Shown here one piece after another: positions 7,742-12,772 of a stretch of 12,772 nucleotides of DNA. The stretch is from Candidatus Helarchaeota archaeon. GTDB lineage: Archaea; Asgardarchaeota; Lokiarchaeia; Helarchaeales; JABXJV01. A program made the translations under genes and the position numbers. The notes below the pieces were generated by a model. The model ran no database searches. It was not told where the DNA came from and was given only the letters and a program-made list of their open reading frames with translations. The stretch lies in the NCBI GenBank assembly GCA_013375355.1, contig JABXJV010000349.1, positions 1 to 12,772 of the forward strand, written 5' to 3'. Position 1 is the stretch's first letter. Every line of letters starts with the position of its first letter.

Positions 7742-8866
7742 ATGATATTTGTCGATTTTCCAATTTATGGACCATTAAGAATTCCATTATTAATATTGGA
7801 ATGGATAATTGCTGTTATTTCGCTAGAACTAGGGATAATATTTTTTATGAAATATATAAAGCAACCAAATCAACTTAGAACATCTCAAGAACTCGGTTTT
7901 ACCTCTTTTTGCCTATGTTTTTCGTTAATGCGTTTTTTATTGATAATAGGGGACTATTTTTCATCTGATATTATAGTTTCTCCCTTTTTAATTTGGGGGA
8001 GTGGAAGTGTAAGAGATTTATTTTTAAATTTTGGTTATTTTTCATTACTAAGTGGCGTATTTATTTTCGTTTTTTCTATAGAAAAATACAAAAAATATTT
8101 ATTTAGGAAATATTTCTTTACATCTTGCTTTTTTTCGTTGATAATATTATTTTTAATCACATTTTTTTTTAATTTAGAAGTTATTAGAATCTCTTTGTTC
8201 ATTTTTGGTCCTTTATTTCTATATTTTATTGCATTATATTTAATAGATATTTTCAAGAAAATATTGAATAAAGAAAATATTTTGATAGACTTGATAAAAA
8301 TTTTTCCAGAATTTTTATTACTATCAATAGGATTTGTATTTTCAACAGAATATAGTGTAAAATTATTTGGTCTGGAATTTAGACTATTTGGATCTATCGT
8401 TCAATTAATATCCTTTGGATTAATATTTTATTTTTTCATAAGGCTCCCCTCTTTTTCTGAATTGGATTGGCAGGATAAAGTTGAGGAAATCCTTCTATTA
8501 GATAAAAAATCTGGCCTTTGTGCATTTTATAAATCATTTATTAATAAAGATGCAAATATTACTGAAGTTTTAATGTCCGGCGCTATCACAAGTGTCAATA
8601 TCATGTTAGAAGAATTAATCCCTGCGACGGATGCCAAAATTTCTGTCATTGAAAAGAAAGGAAAAATTCTGAATATATTTTCCAGTAAATTTCTTACAGG
8701 TGTATTTATCAGCAGGGATAAATTAAATTCAATAATTTTTTATTTGAAACAATTTACTGAAAAAGTTGAAAGTCTATATCAGCATGTTCTAGTGGATTGG
8801 GACGGTAATATAGATATATTTTATCCGGTAGAAAATATAATTACCGAATTGTTTTCAAGAAAATAA
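7742..8866 (+). CDS. 7-TM protein with C-terminal longin-like domain, diverged type A (A3)
   Basis: A protein of 374 residues with seven hydrophobic segments (about 15-36, 52-70, 95-113, 123-143, 148-170, 187-203, 214-233), then LPSFSELDWQDKV (235-247), the same linker as PSLSEIDWYDK of A1, and a longin-like tail (248-371). DWDGNIDIFYPVENII near the C-terminus matches SWSGDVRLFLP of A2; LFGLEFRLFG (208-217) matches the FGxxIRV element before TM7. The loop between TM2 and TM3 is longer than in A1 and A2. The ATG start has AAAGGG upstream, and it lies 11 nt after B3. It converges on G2, with 26 bp between their stop codons. Probable partner of B3. Confidence 0.85.
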   Translation: MIFVDFPIYGPLRIPLLILEWIIAVISLELGIIFFMKYIKQPNQLRTSQELGFTSFCLCFSLMRFLLIIGDYFSSDIIVSPFLIWGSGSVRDLFLNFGYFSLLSGVFIFVFSIEKYKKYLFRKYFFTSCFFSLIILFLITFFFNLEVIRISLFIFGPLFLYFIALYLIDIFKKILNKENILIDLIKIFPEFLLLSIGFVFSTEYSVKLFGLEFRLFGSIVQLISFGLIFYFFIRLPSFSELDWQDKVEEILLLDKKSGLCAFYKSFINKDANITEVLMSGAITSVNIMLEELIPATDAKISVIEKKGKILNIFSSKFLTGVFISRDKLNSIIFYLKQFTEKVESLYQHVLVDWDGNIDIFYPVENIITELFSRK

Positions 8867-8880
8867 AAAAATAAAAAATT
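8865..8880 (-). terminator. Poly-T terminator after G2
   Basis: Read on the minus strand, this stretch just past the G2 stop is a run of T residues with two interruptions, the usual form of an archaeal intrinsic terminator. It overlaps the end of A3 in the convergent gap. Confidence 0.5.
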
Positions 8881-8892
8881 AAACCAAAATTC

Positions 8893-9426
8893 TTATTTTG
8901 AGAGTACTTTTTCTAAATACATTTGCGCTAATTTATGAAATGCGTTATCTATCTCTATATTAGTTTTTGCTGACGTTTCAAAAAAACCAACCGCACCAAT
9001 CTCTTTAGCTAAAGCGTCTCCCTTATCTTTTTGAATTTTTCTTGCATCTTCTAAATCAACTTTATTTCCAATTAATATAAAAATTGCATTATCTGTAAAA
9101 TTGTCGAGATCTTTTTTCCATTTTTTTATATTATCAAAAGAGTCTTTATTTGTGATGTCATAAACTATAAGAGCGGATTTGGCACCAGTGGCATATTTTT
9201 TCCTTAATTCTTCAAATTGTTCCTGTCCTCCTATATCAAAAATCATAAAATTTACAGTATTTTCATCTTTCATTTCAATACTTTTTTCAAAAACATTATA
9301 ACCAAGAGTTGAAATATATTCCTCTTCAAATTTATTATTGATATATCTGTCAATTATTGAAGTTTTGCCTACGGCAGCAGATCCAAAGAGAATCAATTTA
9401 CATCTATAGATTAGTCCCATTTTCAT
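8893..9426 (-). CDS. Rab-like small GTPase (G2)
   Basis: A protein of 177 residues with a complete set of GTPase motifs: P-loop GSAAVGKTS (15-23), switch I Thr40 in EYISTLGYNVFEK, G3 DIGGQE (64-69), NKVD (121-124) and TSAKT (151-155). It resembles G1 along its whole length. Switch I and the stretch FMIFDIGGQEQFE plus LRKKYA are the same in both, so the two should contact the same regulators or effectors. Differences cluster in the N-terminus and in the b2-b3 turn (MKDENT). The C-terminus has no cysteine for prenylation. ATG codons at residues 1 and 3 are both possible starts. It is a single-gene unit, convergent with A3 and divergent from the 9536 gene across 109 bp. Cytosolic GTP switch; its own pathway is inferred from the receptor genes beside it. 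Confidence 0.95.
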   Translation of the reverse strand: MKMGLIYRCKLILFGSAAVGKTSIIDRYINNKFEEEYISTLGYNVFEKSIEMKDENTVNFMIFDIGGQEQFEELRKKYATGAKSALIVYDITNKDSFDNIKKWKKDLDNFTDNAIFILIGNKVDLEDARKIQKDKGDALAKEIGAVGFFETSAKTNIEIDNAFHKLAQMYLEKVLSK

Positions 9427-9535
9427 TCTTTACCAATAATAATTTTTTAAACTTATTTTAACAAATTTGTTTATATTAAAAATTTTTATGATTGGGTATA
9501 TTTTTTTAGTTTTAAAATTTTAGGTTGAAGATATA
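9427..9535. promoter_or_regulatory. Divergent promoter region between G2 and the 9536 operon
   Basis: A 109-bp AT-rich spacer between divergent genes. A TATA-like TTTATATT near 9470-9477 could serve the plus strand. AGGTTGA just before the 9536 ATG is a probable ribosome binding site. No repeats seen. Confidence 0.45.
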
Positions 9536-9886
9536 ATGACTTGGTTAGAGTGGTTATTTACTCCAATTCAAACCCACAGATATATTAATATCTGGTGGTA
9601 TGTAGCAACATTTGTATTAGCCGTTATTGCACTAGGTTTAGCATATAGGTATAAAATTTTAAAAATTGGTTTACTTATTTGGTTTTCCGGAATGATTTGG
9701 GGGTTTACATGGGAAATTCCTTTACTCGCAATAGGTGGAAGATCTTATACTTCGATGAATATTTTAGGATTCCTTCCTGAATTAATATATCATAACCTAA
9801 CAGAAGTTGGGACCCCGTTTTTATTTGGTTTTATTGCATTATATAAATTTAATATAATAGATCTTTCAAGATATCAAGAGGAATGA
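9536..9886 (+). CDS. Small membrane protein, three to four TM, unknown family
   Basis: A protein of 116 residues with hydrophobic segments near 19-38, 42-66 and 88-104. Polar residues stand out inside or next to the membrane parts: Glu60 in WEIP, Arg69 in GGRSY, and Glu90-x-Gly92 before ALYK (101-104). The next gene's product carries the same set with the same spacing between the first Glu and Arg (E-x8-R), so the two look like diverged paralogues that may form a heteromer. I recognise no family. It starts at ATG with AGGTTGA upstream, is first of a four-gene plus-strand run, and overlaps the next gene by 4 nt (ATGA). Confidence 0.75.
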   Translation: MTWLEWLFTPIQTHRYINIWWYVATFVLAVIALGLAYRYKILKIGLLIWFSGMIWGFTWEIPLLAIGGRSYTSMNILGFLPELIYHNLTEVGTPFLFGFIALYKFNIIDLSRYQEE

Positions 9887-10323
9887 AAGACAAAATGGTT
9901 ATCGACGTTACTAGAACCATTAATTTTTTTTATTATTTAATTATTTTAATATACCTTATCATTGTATTAGTCTATATTTATTTAAAAAACGATAAAAATG
10001 CGATTAATATTTTTATTTATGGTGGATTTATTCTATTTTTGATGGAATTCTTCGGACAATTGACAGGAATTCGATTTATTGTCTTTAATCCAATTATTAC
10101 TCCTTGGTATTCAATTGGAGGGACTATTTATCCTATTTATATAAATTTAATTTTCGCTTTGATTATGGGTTTTGGGGAAGGAGGGGCAAGTTGTGTATTA
10201 ATATATTATGGTAGTGTTGCACTTTATAAAAAGAAATGGAATGAATTTTTTATAATCTACATTCTCTTCTTTCTATTAATGCTATCGTTCGTCCTAGGAA
10301 CATTTTTATTGAAGGGTTTTTAA
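9883..10323 (+). CDS. Small membrane protein, about four TM, paralogue of upstream gene
   Basis: A protein of 146 residues with hydrophobic segments near 13-34, 43-60, 86-112 and 122-143. Glu55 and Arg64 (MEFFGQLTGIRF) repeat the E-x8-R spacing of the preceding protein, and GEGG (98-101) followed by ALYK (113-116) repeats its E-x-G ... ALYK end. It has one extra C-terminal TM segment. Four-base overlap with the upstream gene implies translational coupling. Function unknown; conserved charges within hydrophobic segments would fit a transporter, a channel or a small membrane enzyme, and the sequence does not decide between them. Confidence 0.75.
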   Translation: MKDKMVIDVTRTINFFYYLIILIYLIIVLVYIYLKNDKNAINIFIYGGFILFLMEFFGQLTGIRFIVFNPIITPWYSIGGTIYPIYINLIFALIMGFGEGGASCVLIYYGSVALYKKKWNEFFIIYILFFLLMLSFVLGTFLLKGF

Positions 10324-10333
10324 ATTAAAACTC

Positions 10334-10681
10334 ATGGAAAACAAGAAAAAAAAGTCTGAGAAAGAAGAATTTATTCCTGAAGAAATGAAACCAATAGAAC
10401 CTCATTTAGTACAAATGGTTATTGATCCTGAAACTGGGAGGGATATAACAGCTGAACATATCGCAAAACGACTAAAGGAACTTGAATACATGGCAGATGA
10501 AATAATTTCATTTGCGGTTTGGCGTTGGGAGAGAAATAAAGAAAAAAAAGCAGAAATTTTTAAGGAGACAGAGGAATATTTAAGAGAACGCATAGGTTGC
10601 GGGTCTATTGGTCCAGCTACCGCAGCAGCTGGCCCTTTAATGTATGCAAAAATTTCCGAACTACATAAAATTTTTGGATAA
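10334..10681 (+). CDS. Soluble 115-residue protein, unknown function
   Basis: No membrane segment. It has a Lys/Glu-rich N-terminus (1-20), a likely helical middle (40-86) with the aromatic patch FAVWRWER (60-67), and a C-terminal stretch CGSIGPATAAAGPLMYAKI (89-107) whose single Cys and small residues look constrained, like part of a fold or binding loop. It lies 10 nt after the membrane gene and 3 nt before the radical-SAM-like fragment, so it belongs to the same run. Its strongest clue is that neighbour: it may be an accessory protein of the radical SAM gene that once stood complete here. I do not recognise the family. Confidence 0.7.
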   Translation: MENKKKKSEKEEFIPEEMKPIEPHLVQMVIDPETGRDITAEHIAKRLKELEYMADEIISFAVWRWERNKEKKAEIFKETEEYLRERIGCGSIGPATAAAGPLMYAKISELHKIFG

Positions 10682-10684
10682 AAA

Positions 10685-11086
10685 TTGGATTTAATGGCAA
10701 TGTGGCGTGTAGTTAGACCGGATGCAGTAAAAGTATGGGAAAAGAAAGAAGTAAAAGATAGATTGAGTAGATATTATGCCATTATGAAAGATGAACGTAT
10801 TGCAAAATTCCTAATCGCAAAGAAAGTACCCATAGAAATAGATTTATCTGGCCCAATTGAAAAATTATGGACCGAACATGAAAAAATGAGCAAAGAATTC
10901 AAAGAGATTTTAACAAAGGTGGATCAAGGAGAGCTTATTTTTAAAGATCTTAAAAATCCTAAAACTTCTTATTTGGATTTAAAGATAGAATTGGGCAAGA
11001 GAATCATGTCTGAATGTCATTTGTGCGAGAGAAGATGTGGAATAAATCGTTCAAATGGCGAAATTAGATATTGTAATACTTTTTGA
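10685..11086 (+). pseudogene. N-terminal fragment of a PflX/COG1313-like radical SAM protein
   Basis: The 133 residues end in CHLCERRCGINRSNGEIRYC (111-130), giving CxxC-x3-C-x11-C. This matches the CxLCxRxCGxNRxxGExGxC stretch that in PflX-like radical SAM proteins stands just before the SAM-binding domain. The protein then stops three residues later (NTF), so the CxxxCxxC cluster, SAM site and barrel are all missing. The other two forward frames after 11086 give nothing resembling the rest of the family, and the next gene is on the other strand 40 bp away. It therefore looks truncated by deletion or rearrangement; a stand-alone Cys-rich protein is the alternative. It starts at TTG 3 nt after the previous stop, or at ATG 10694 (residue 4). 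Radical SAM family assignment rests on this one motif. Confidence 0.6.
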
Positions 11087-11126
11087 CATCATTAATCACT
11101 CGCTATTGGTCTCCATTTCTTGTTTT

Positions 11127-11411
11127 TTAGACTATTTTTATTATCAATTTTTCACAGGCAGGTTCGGGAACTTTTCTAACTCCATGCTCTCCCGGTTCAT
11201 AATGACTTATGACTAAACCTGCTTTTTCAAGGATCTTAATTTGAGCCAAAATATTAGCTTCGGTCTGTTTTAATCTCTCAGCTATACGTGATATGTCTAA
11301 TTTTTTACCGTTTGTTAAAAGTTTCAAAATTTTCCATCTGGTCGGAGAGGCTAGTGCTTTGAAAACTTTGGATATTTCCCCATTCTTAACTTCAATTTCT
11401 GCGGGAATCAT
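11127..11411 (-). CDS. ArsR-like winged helix-turn-helix regulator
   Basis: A 94-residue one-domain DNA-binding protein. FKALASPTRWKILKLL (17-32) is the typical first helix of the ArsR group. LDISRIAERL (38-47) and TEANILAQIKILEKAGLV (50-67) form the helix-turn-helix with recognition helix, and 68-91 gives the wing and last helix. The metal-binding ELCVCDL motif of classical ArsR/SmtB is absent and only one Cys (86) is present, so it should sense something other than metal by that site, or act through partners. The ATG start has a perfect GGAGG. It is alone or preceded by a 34-codon ORF on its strand. Possible targets are the AGGTAAAA repeats 300-800 bp away, by proximity only. Confidence 0.85.
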   Translation of the reverse strand: MIPAEIEVKNGEISKVFKALASPTRWKILKLLTNGKKLDISRIAERLKQTEANILAQIKILEKAGLVISHYEPGEHGVRKVPEPACEKLIIKIV

Positions 11412-11420
11412 TTTTTATAT

Positions 11421-11426
11421 ACCTCC
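11421..11426 (-). promoter_or_regulatory. Strong Shine-Dalgarno GGAGGT of the ArsR-like gene
   Basis: GGAGGT lies nine bases before the ATG at 11411. It is the best ribosome binding site in the window and fixes this start. Confidence 0.75.
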
Positions 11427-11545
11427 ATTTTTAATTTTTCTGAAGTGTTTTCAAGTATTTAAAAATTTTATGGGTTGTTTTTCAAACTTATTATTTAAAA
11501 TATTCAAAATTTTGTGTTGTCAATATAATTTGCGGTCCTGTTTTT

Positions 11546-11650
11546 TTAGATGGGGAATGGAATTTCATCCCGATTATTAAATTTGTGACAAGCTGTATCA
11601 ATAAATTCTGGAAATAAATTTTCGGCACTTTTCCATTTCTCTATTCCCAT
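11546..11650 (-). CDS. Possible 34-residue small ORF upstream of the regulator
   Basis: ATG (11648-11650) to TAA (11546-11548) gives a short, protein-like sequence beginning MGIEKWKSAENLFPEF and ending DEIPFPI, with Cys20-His21. Codons include several GC-rich choices unusual for random AT-rich DNA. Stops lie directly upstream, so it cannot be longer at the N-terminus. No good ribosome binding site. It could be a real small protein, a remnant of a lost gene, or chance. Confidence 0.3.
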   Translation of the reverse strand: MGIEKWKSAENLFPEFIDTACHKFNNRDEIPFPI

Positions 11651-11717
11651 TTATTAAAACGTCCTATTTTCTTGAATATTATTATCTATAATTTCATTTA
11701 GATTTAAAACAACAAGG

Positions 11718-11736
11718 TAAAAAAGGTAAAAAAAGT
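11718..11736 (+). repeat. Left arm of 19-bp inverted repeat (GGTAAAA units)
   Basis: The arm reads T-A6-GGT-A7-GT and is the exact reverse complement of 12212-12230; a further GGT just before it makes two tandem GGTAAAAAA units. It lies about 30 bp upstream of a TATA-like box at 11765. Low complexity weakens the case, but the GGT and GT interruptions match exactly. Confidence 0.55.
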
Positions 11737-11764
11737 GGAATTTTCCTAACACGTTTTTCCATAC

Positions 11765-11773
11765 TTTTAAATA
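11765..11773 (+). promoter_or_regulatory. TATA-like box TTTTAAATA
   Basis: Candidate archaeal TATA box that would start transcription near 11795, ahead of the GC-rich stretch, giving a leader of about 100 nt before the 11900 gene or a separate short RNA. Confidence 0.35.
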
Positions 11774-11809
11774 GGACTTAATATTATCTTTTAACACATT
11801 ACTATAGAA

Positions 11810-11857
11810 TGAGTGCGTAGGGCACGTAGAGGCAATGCAAATGAGGTTAAAGGCGTA
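11810..11857 (+). ncRNA. GC-rich island, possible small RNA or structured leader
   Basis: This stretch is far richer in G than anything around it and is not in a credible ORF. It has a small hairpin (GTGC 11813-11816 with GCAC 11822-11825) and a near direct repeat CGTAGGGCA / CGTAGAGGCA. It lies downstream of a TATA-like box at a distance that would put it inside a transcript. No C/D box, tRNA or other known RNA signature was found. Confidence 0.2.
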
Positions 11858-11858
11858 A

Positions 11859-11870
11859 TTTTATATATAT
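11859..11870 (+). promoter_or_regulatory. TATA box of the 11900 gene
   Basis: TTTTATATATAT about 35 bp before the ATG would start transcription roughly 10 nt upstream of it, fitting the lack of a Shine-Dalgarno (near-leaderless mRNA). Confidence 0.45.
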
Positions 11871-11899
11871 GAAATCCATCGAATTTTTGTTGATATAAA

Positions 11900-12166
11900 A
11901 TGAAGGATGAAGAAAATTATAAGGAATTTAGGGAGGCGGAAAAGAAACTGGGTATAGGACCTTTATCGAAGGATATATATACTGATTTAAAGAAGATCAA
12001 AGAAGATATTCGAAAAGAACTAAACCAAGAGATAATAACTTGGGACGATTTCTTCCCTATCGTTTTAAAAATTATTACTAGAATGTTAGATAAATACCCC
12101 AAAGAAACAATTGATACATTAAAAAAAATCATCAAAAATCATGAAAACAACAAGGAAAACGAATAA
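11900..12166 (+). CDS. Small charged protein, unknown function
   Basis: An 88-residue soluble protein, mostly helical by composition, with many Lys and Glu. A pattern LGIGPLSKDIYTDLKKIKEDIRKEL (17-41) is followed by a more hydrophobic helix ITWDDFFPIVLKIITRMLDKYP (46-67) and a charged tail. No motif I recognise. It starts at ATG without a Shine-Dalgarno but with a TATA box at a suitable distance. It stands alone between the two arms of the 19-bp inverted repeat, which raises the question whether the segment moves or is regulated as a unit with the transporter gene beyond. Confidence 0.65.
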   Translation: MKDEENYKEFREAEKKLGIGPLSKDIYTDLKKIKEDIRKELNQEIITWDDFFPIVLKIITRMLDKYPKETIDTLKKIIKNHENNKENE

Positions 12167-12195
12167 TCAATAAGTATAAAGTTACAACTCGAAAA

Positions 12196-12240
12196 AAATA
12201 GGTAAAATTTTACTTTTTTTACCTTTTTTAAAACCTATTT
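12196..12240. promoter_or_regulatory. Nested inverted repeat ahead of the MFS promoter, possible operator
   Basis: AAATAGGT (12196-12203) pairs with ACCTATTT (12233-12240), enclosing a 12-bp perfect palindrome GTAAAATTTTAC (12202-12213) and the right arm of the distant repeat. It ends 12 bp before a good TATA box, a usual place for an activator or repressor site. On RNA it could instead form a hairpin followed by T-rich sequence ending the 11900 transcript. Confidence 0.45.
12212..12230 (-). repeat. Right arm of 19-bp inverted repeat (GGTAAAA units)
   Basis: Exact reverse complement of 11718-11736. Together the arms bracket the small 11900 gene and each lies upstream of a TATA box. Confidence 0.55.
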
Positions 12241-12251
12241 CTTTCATAACT

Positions 12252-12259
12252 TTTATAAA
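12252..12259 (+). promoter_or_regulatory. TATA box of the MFS gene fragment
   Basis: TTTATAAA lies 33 bp before the ATG at 12293; transcription would begin near 12280, just ahead of a GGTAAA that may serve as a weak ribosome binding site. Confidence 0.5.
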
Positions 12260-12292
12260 TTATTAAATTAAATTCTTTTTCTGGTAAATATA

Positions 12293-12610
12293 ATGGTATT
12301 GATTACAGAAAACCGAAATTACAAATATCTTTTATATATATCTGTCTACCTTGTGCAAGGAGTCGCAACACTATTAATTTTCACAGTCTTGCCCATCTAT
12401 CTTAAGAATTATAAAGGATTACCGGATCTAGCAATTGGAATTTTAGCGGGAGTTTCTTTATTACCAATTATTTTAAAACCATTAGTAGCTGTAATAAGTG
12501 ATAATTACGCTATAAAAAAGTTAGGGGGTAAAAGAAGACCATATATATTGCTCGGCTTTGTATTAAATGGATTTATTAAATTAAAAAAATTAGAGGTGGT
12601 AAATAATTAA
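12293..12610 (+). pseudogene. MFS transporter, truncated after the N-terminal two to three TM segments
   Basis: Residues 1-94 read as the start of a major facilitator transporter: TM1 (12-33) with VQGVATLLIFTVLPIYL, TM2 (46-66), then the loop motif A region SDNYAIKKLGGKRRPYI (69-85), where a basic GGKRRPY matches the family's D-x-x-G-R-[KR]-x[KR] loop, then the beginning of TM3 (84-94). From residue 95 the sequence turns to KLKKLEVVNN and stops, where about 300 more residues are expected. No continuation is visible in the other frames. The promoter still looks intact. Probably broken by deletion or insertion; substrate unknown. Confidence 0.7.
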
Positions 12611-12647
12611 ATTCATTGATATCCAGCCAGTCAAAAGTGTTTATAAG

Positions 12648-12770
12648 TTATGCAATCGAATTTTGTCCTCTTCTTTTATATGTCTTTTTTAAAAAAGCCT
12701 TGGTATTATCTACAACTTGAATTAAATCAAGAATTTGGGTAATTTTTGAAAAAATCCAAAGATAAATCCT
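12648..12770 (-). CDS. C-terminal end of a gene entering from the right edge (possible)
   Basis: The minus strand is open for 40 codons from the edge to TAA at 12648-12650, ending in NTKAFLKKTYKRRGQNSIA. Length, composition and basic C-terminus are protein-like, but 40 open codons can also occur by chance. If real, it may be the transposase or other gene of the element that cut the MFS gene. No family recognised. Confidence 0.35.
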   Translation of the reverse strand, partial: RIYLWIFSKITQILDLIQVVDNTKAFLKKTYKRRGQNSIA

Positions 12771-12772
12771 AT

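Larger units (their letters stand above)
11651..11899. other. Non-coding stretch before the 88-residue gene
   Basis: About 250 bp with no credible gene. It holds the left copy of the 19-bp inverted repeat, two TATA-like boxes, and a short stretch of much higher GC than its surroundings (about 11810-11857). Each is listed separately. Confidence 0.6.

Noticed and set aside
8035..8256. Minus-strand open frame opposite A3
   Set aside because: Lys/Ile/Asn-rich shadow of hydrophobic codons on the other strand.
1194..8866. The 7-TM proteins as sensor histidine kinases or true GPCRs
   Set aside because: The tails have no His-phosphorylation box or ATPase motifs, and the TM parts show no DRY or NPxxY-like motifs; only the topology is shared.
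11087..11126. Frameshift continuation of the radical SAM gene
   Set aside because: Both other forward frames give short unrelated peptides without the CxxxCxxC cluster.
11293..11580. Plus-strand open frame overlapping the ArsR-like gene
   Set aside because: The ArsR-like gene on the other strand has clear domain motifs and a strong Shine-Dalgarno; this frame is its antisense plus non-coding DNA.

Overview
The window is very AT-rich, with archaeal-looking TATA boxes, short gene spacings and frequent TTG starts. It carries two Rab-like small GTPases of the eukaryote-like kind typical of Asgard archaea (Lokiarchaeia / Promethearchaeota and relatives). I infer an Asgard archaeon; no rRNA or other marker gene is present to prove it.

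Left and centre (1-9426) hold one coherent locus. On the minus strand a probable operon runs from 6330 down past the left edge: a Rab-like GTPase (G1), two tandem pairs of 7-TM proteins (B2-A2, then B1-A1), a five-TM protein, and the N-terminal part of a membrane-anchored Ntn (linear amide C-N) hydrolase. Divergent from it across a 200-bp AT-rich spacer lies a third, more diverged pair (B3-A3) on the plus strand. A second, very similar GTPase (G2) converges on it. All six 7-TM proteins share one plan: seven hydrophobic segments, a short conserved Trp-containing linker, then a soluble domain of about 125 residues. The predicted element order of that domain (b-b-a-b-b-b-a-a) fits a longin (SNARE-like) fold. 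Each pair has one A-type and one B-type member, always B then A. My reading is a set of paired 7-TM receptors whose longin-like tails meet as heterodimers at the membrane and bind or regulate the Rab-like GTPases, by analogy with longin-based Rab regulators such as Mon1-Ccz1. The parts are visible in the sequence; the mechanism is inference.

The right part (9427-11086) is a plus-strand four-gene run: two small membrane proteins that look like diverged paralogues of each other (shared E-x8-R and later E-x-G motifs), a soluble 115-residue protein, and a 133-residue protein ending in the Cys cluster that in PflX/COG1313-like radical SAM proteins precedes the catalytic domain, which is absent here.

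From 11087 to the right edge the sequence looks remodelled. It holds an ArsR-like winged-helix regulator on the minus strand with the strongest Shine-Dalgarno in the window, a tiny possible ORF upstream of it, about 250 bp of non-coding DNA, a small charged unknown protein, an MFS transporter cut off after about 95 residues, and an open frame running in from the right edge. A 19-bp inverted repeat built of AGGTAAAA units lies before the promoters of both the small protein and the transporter fragment, suggesting shared regulation. No tRNA, rRNA, CRISPR array or recognisable complete insertion sequence was seen.
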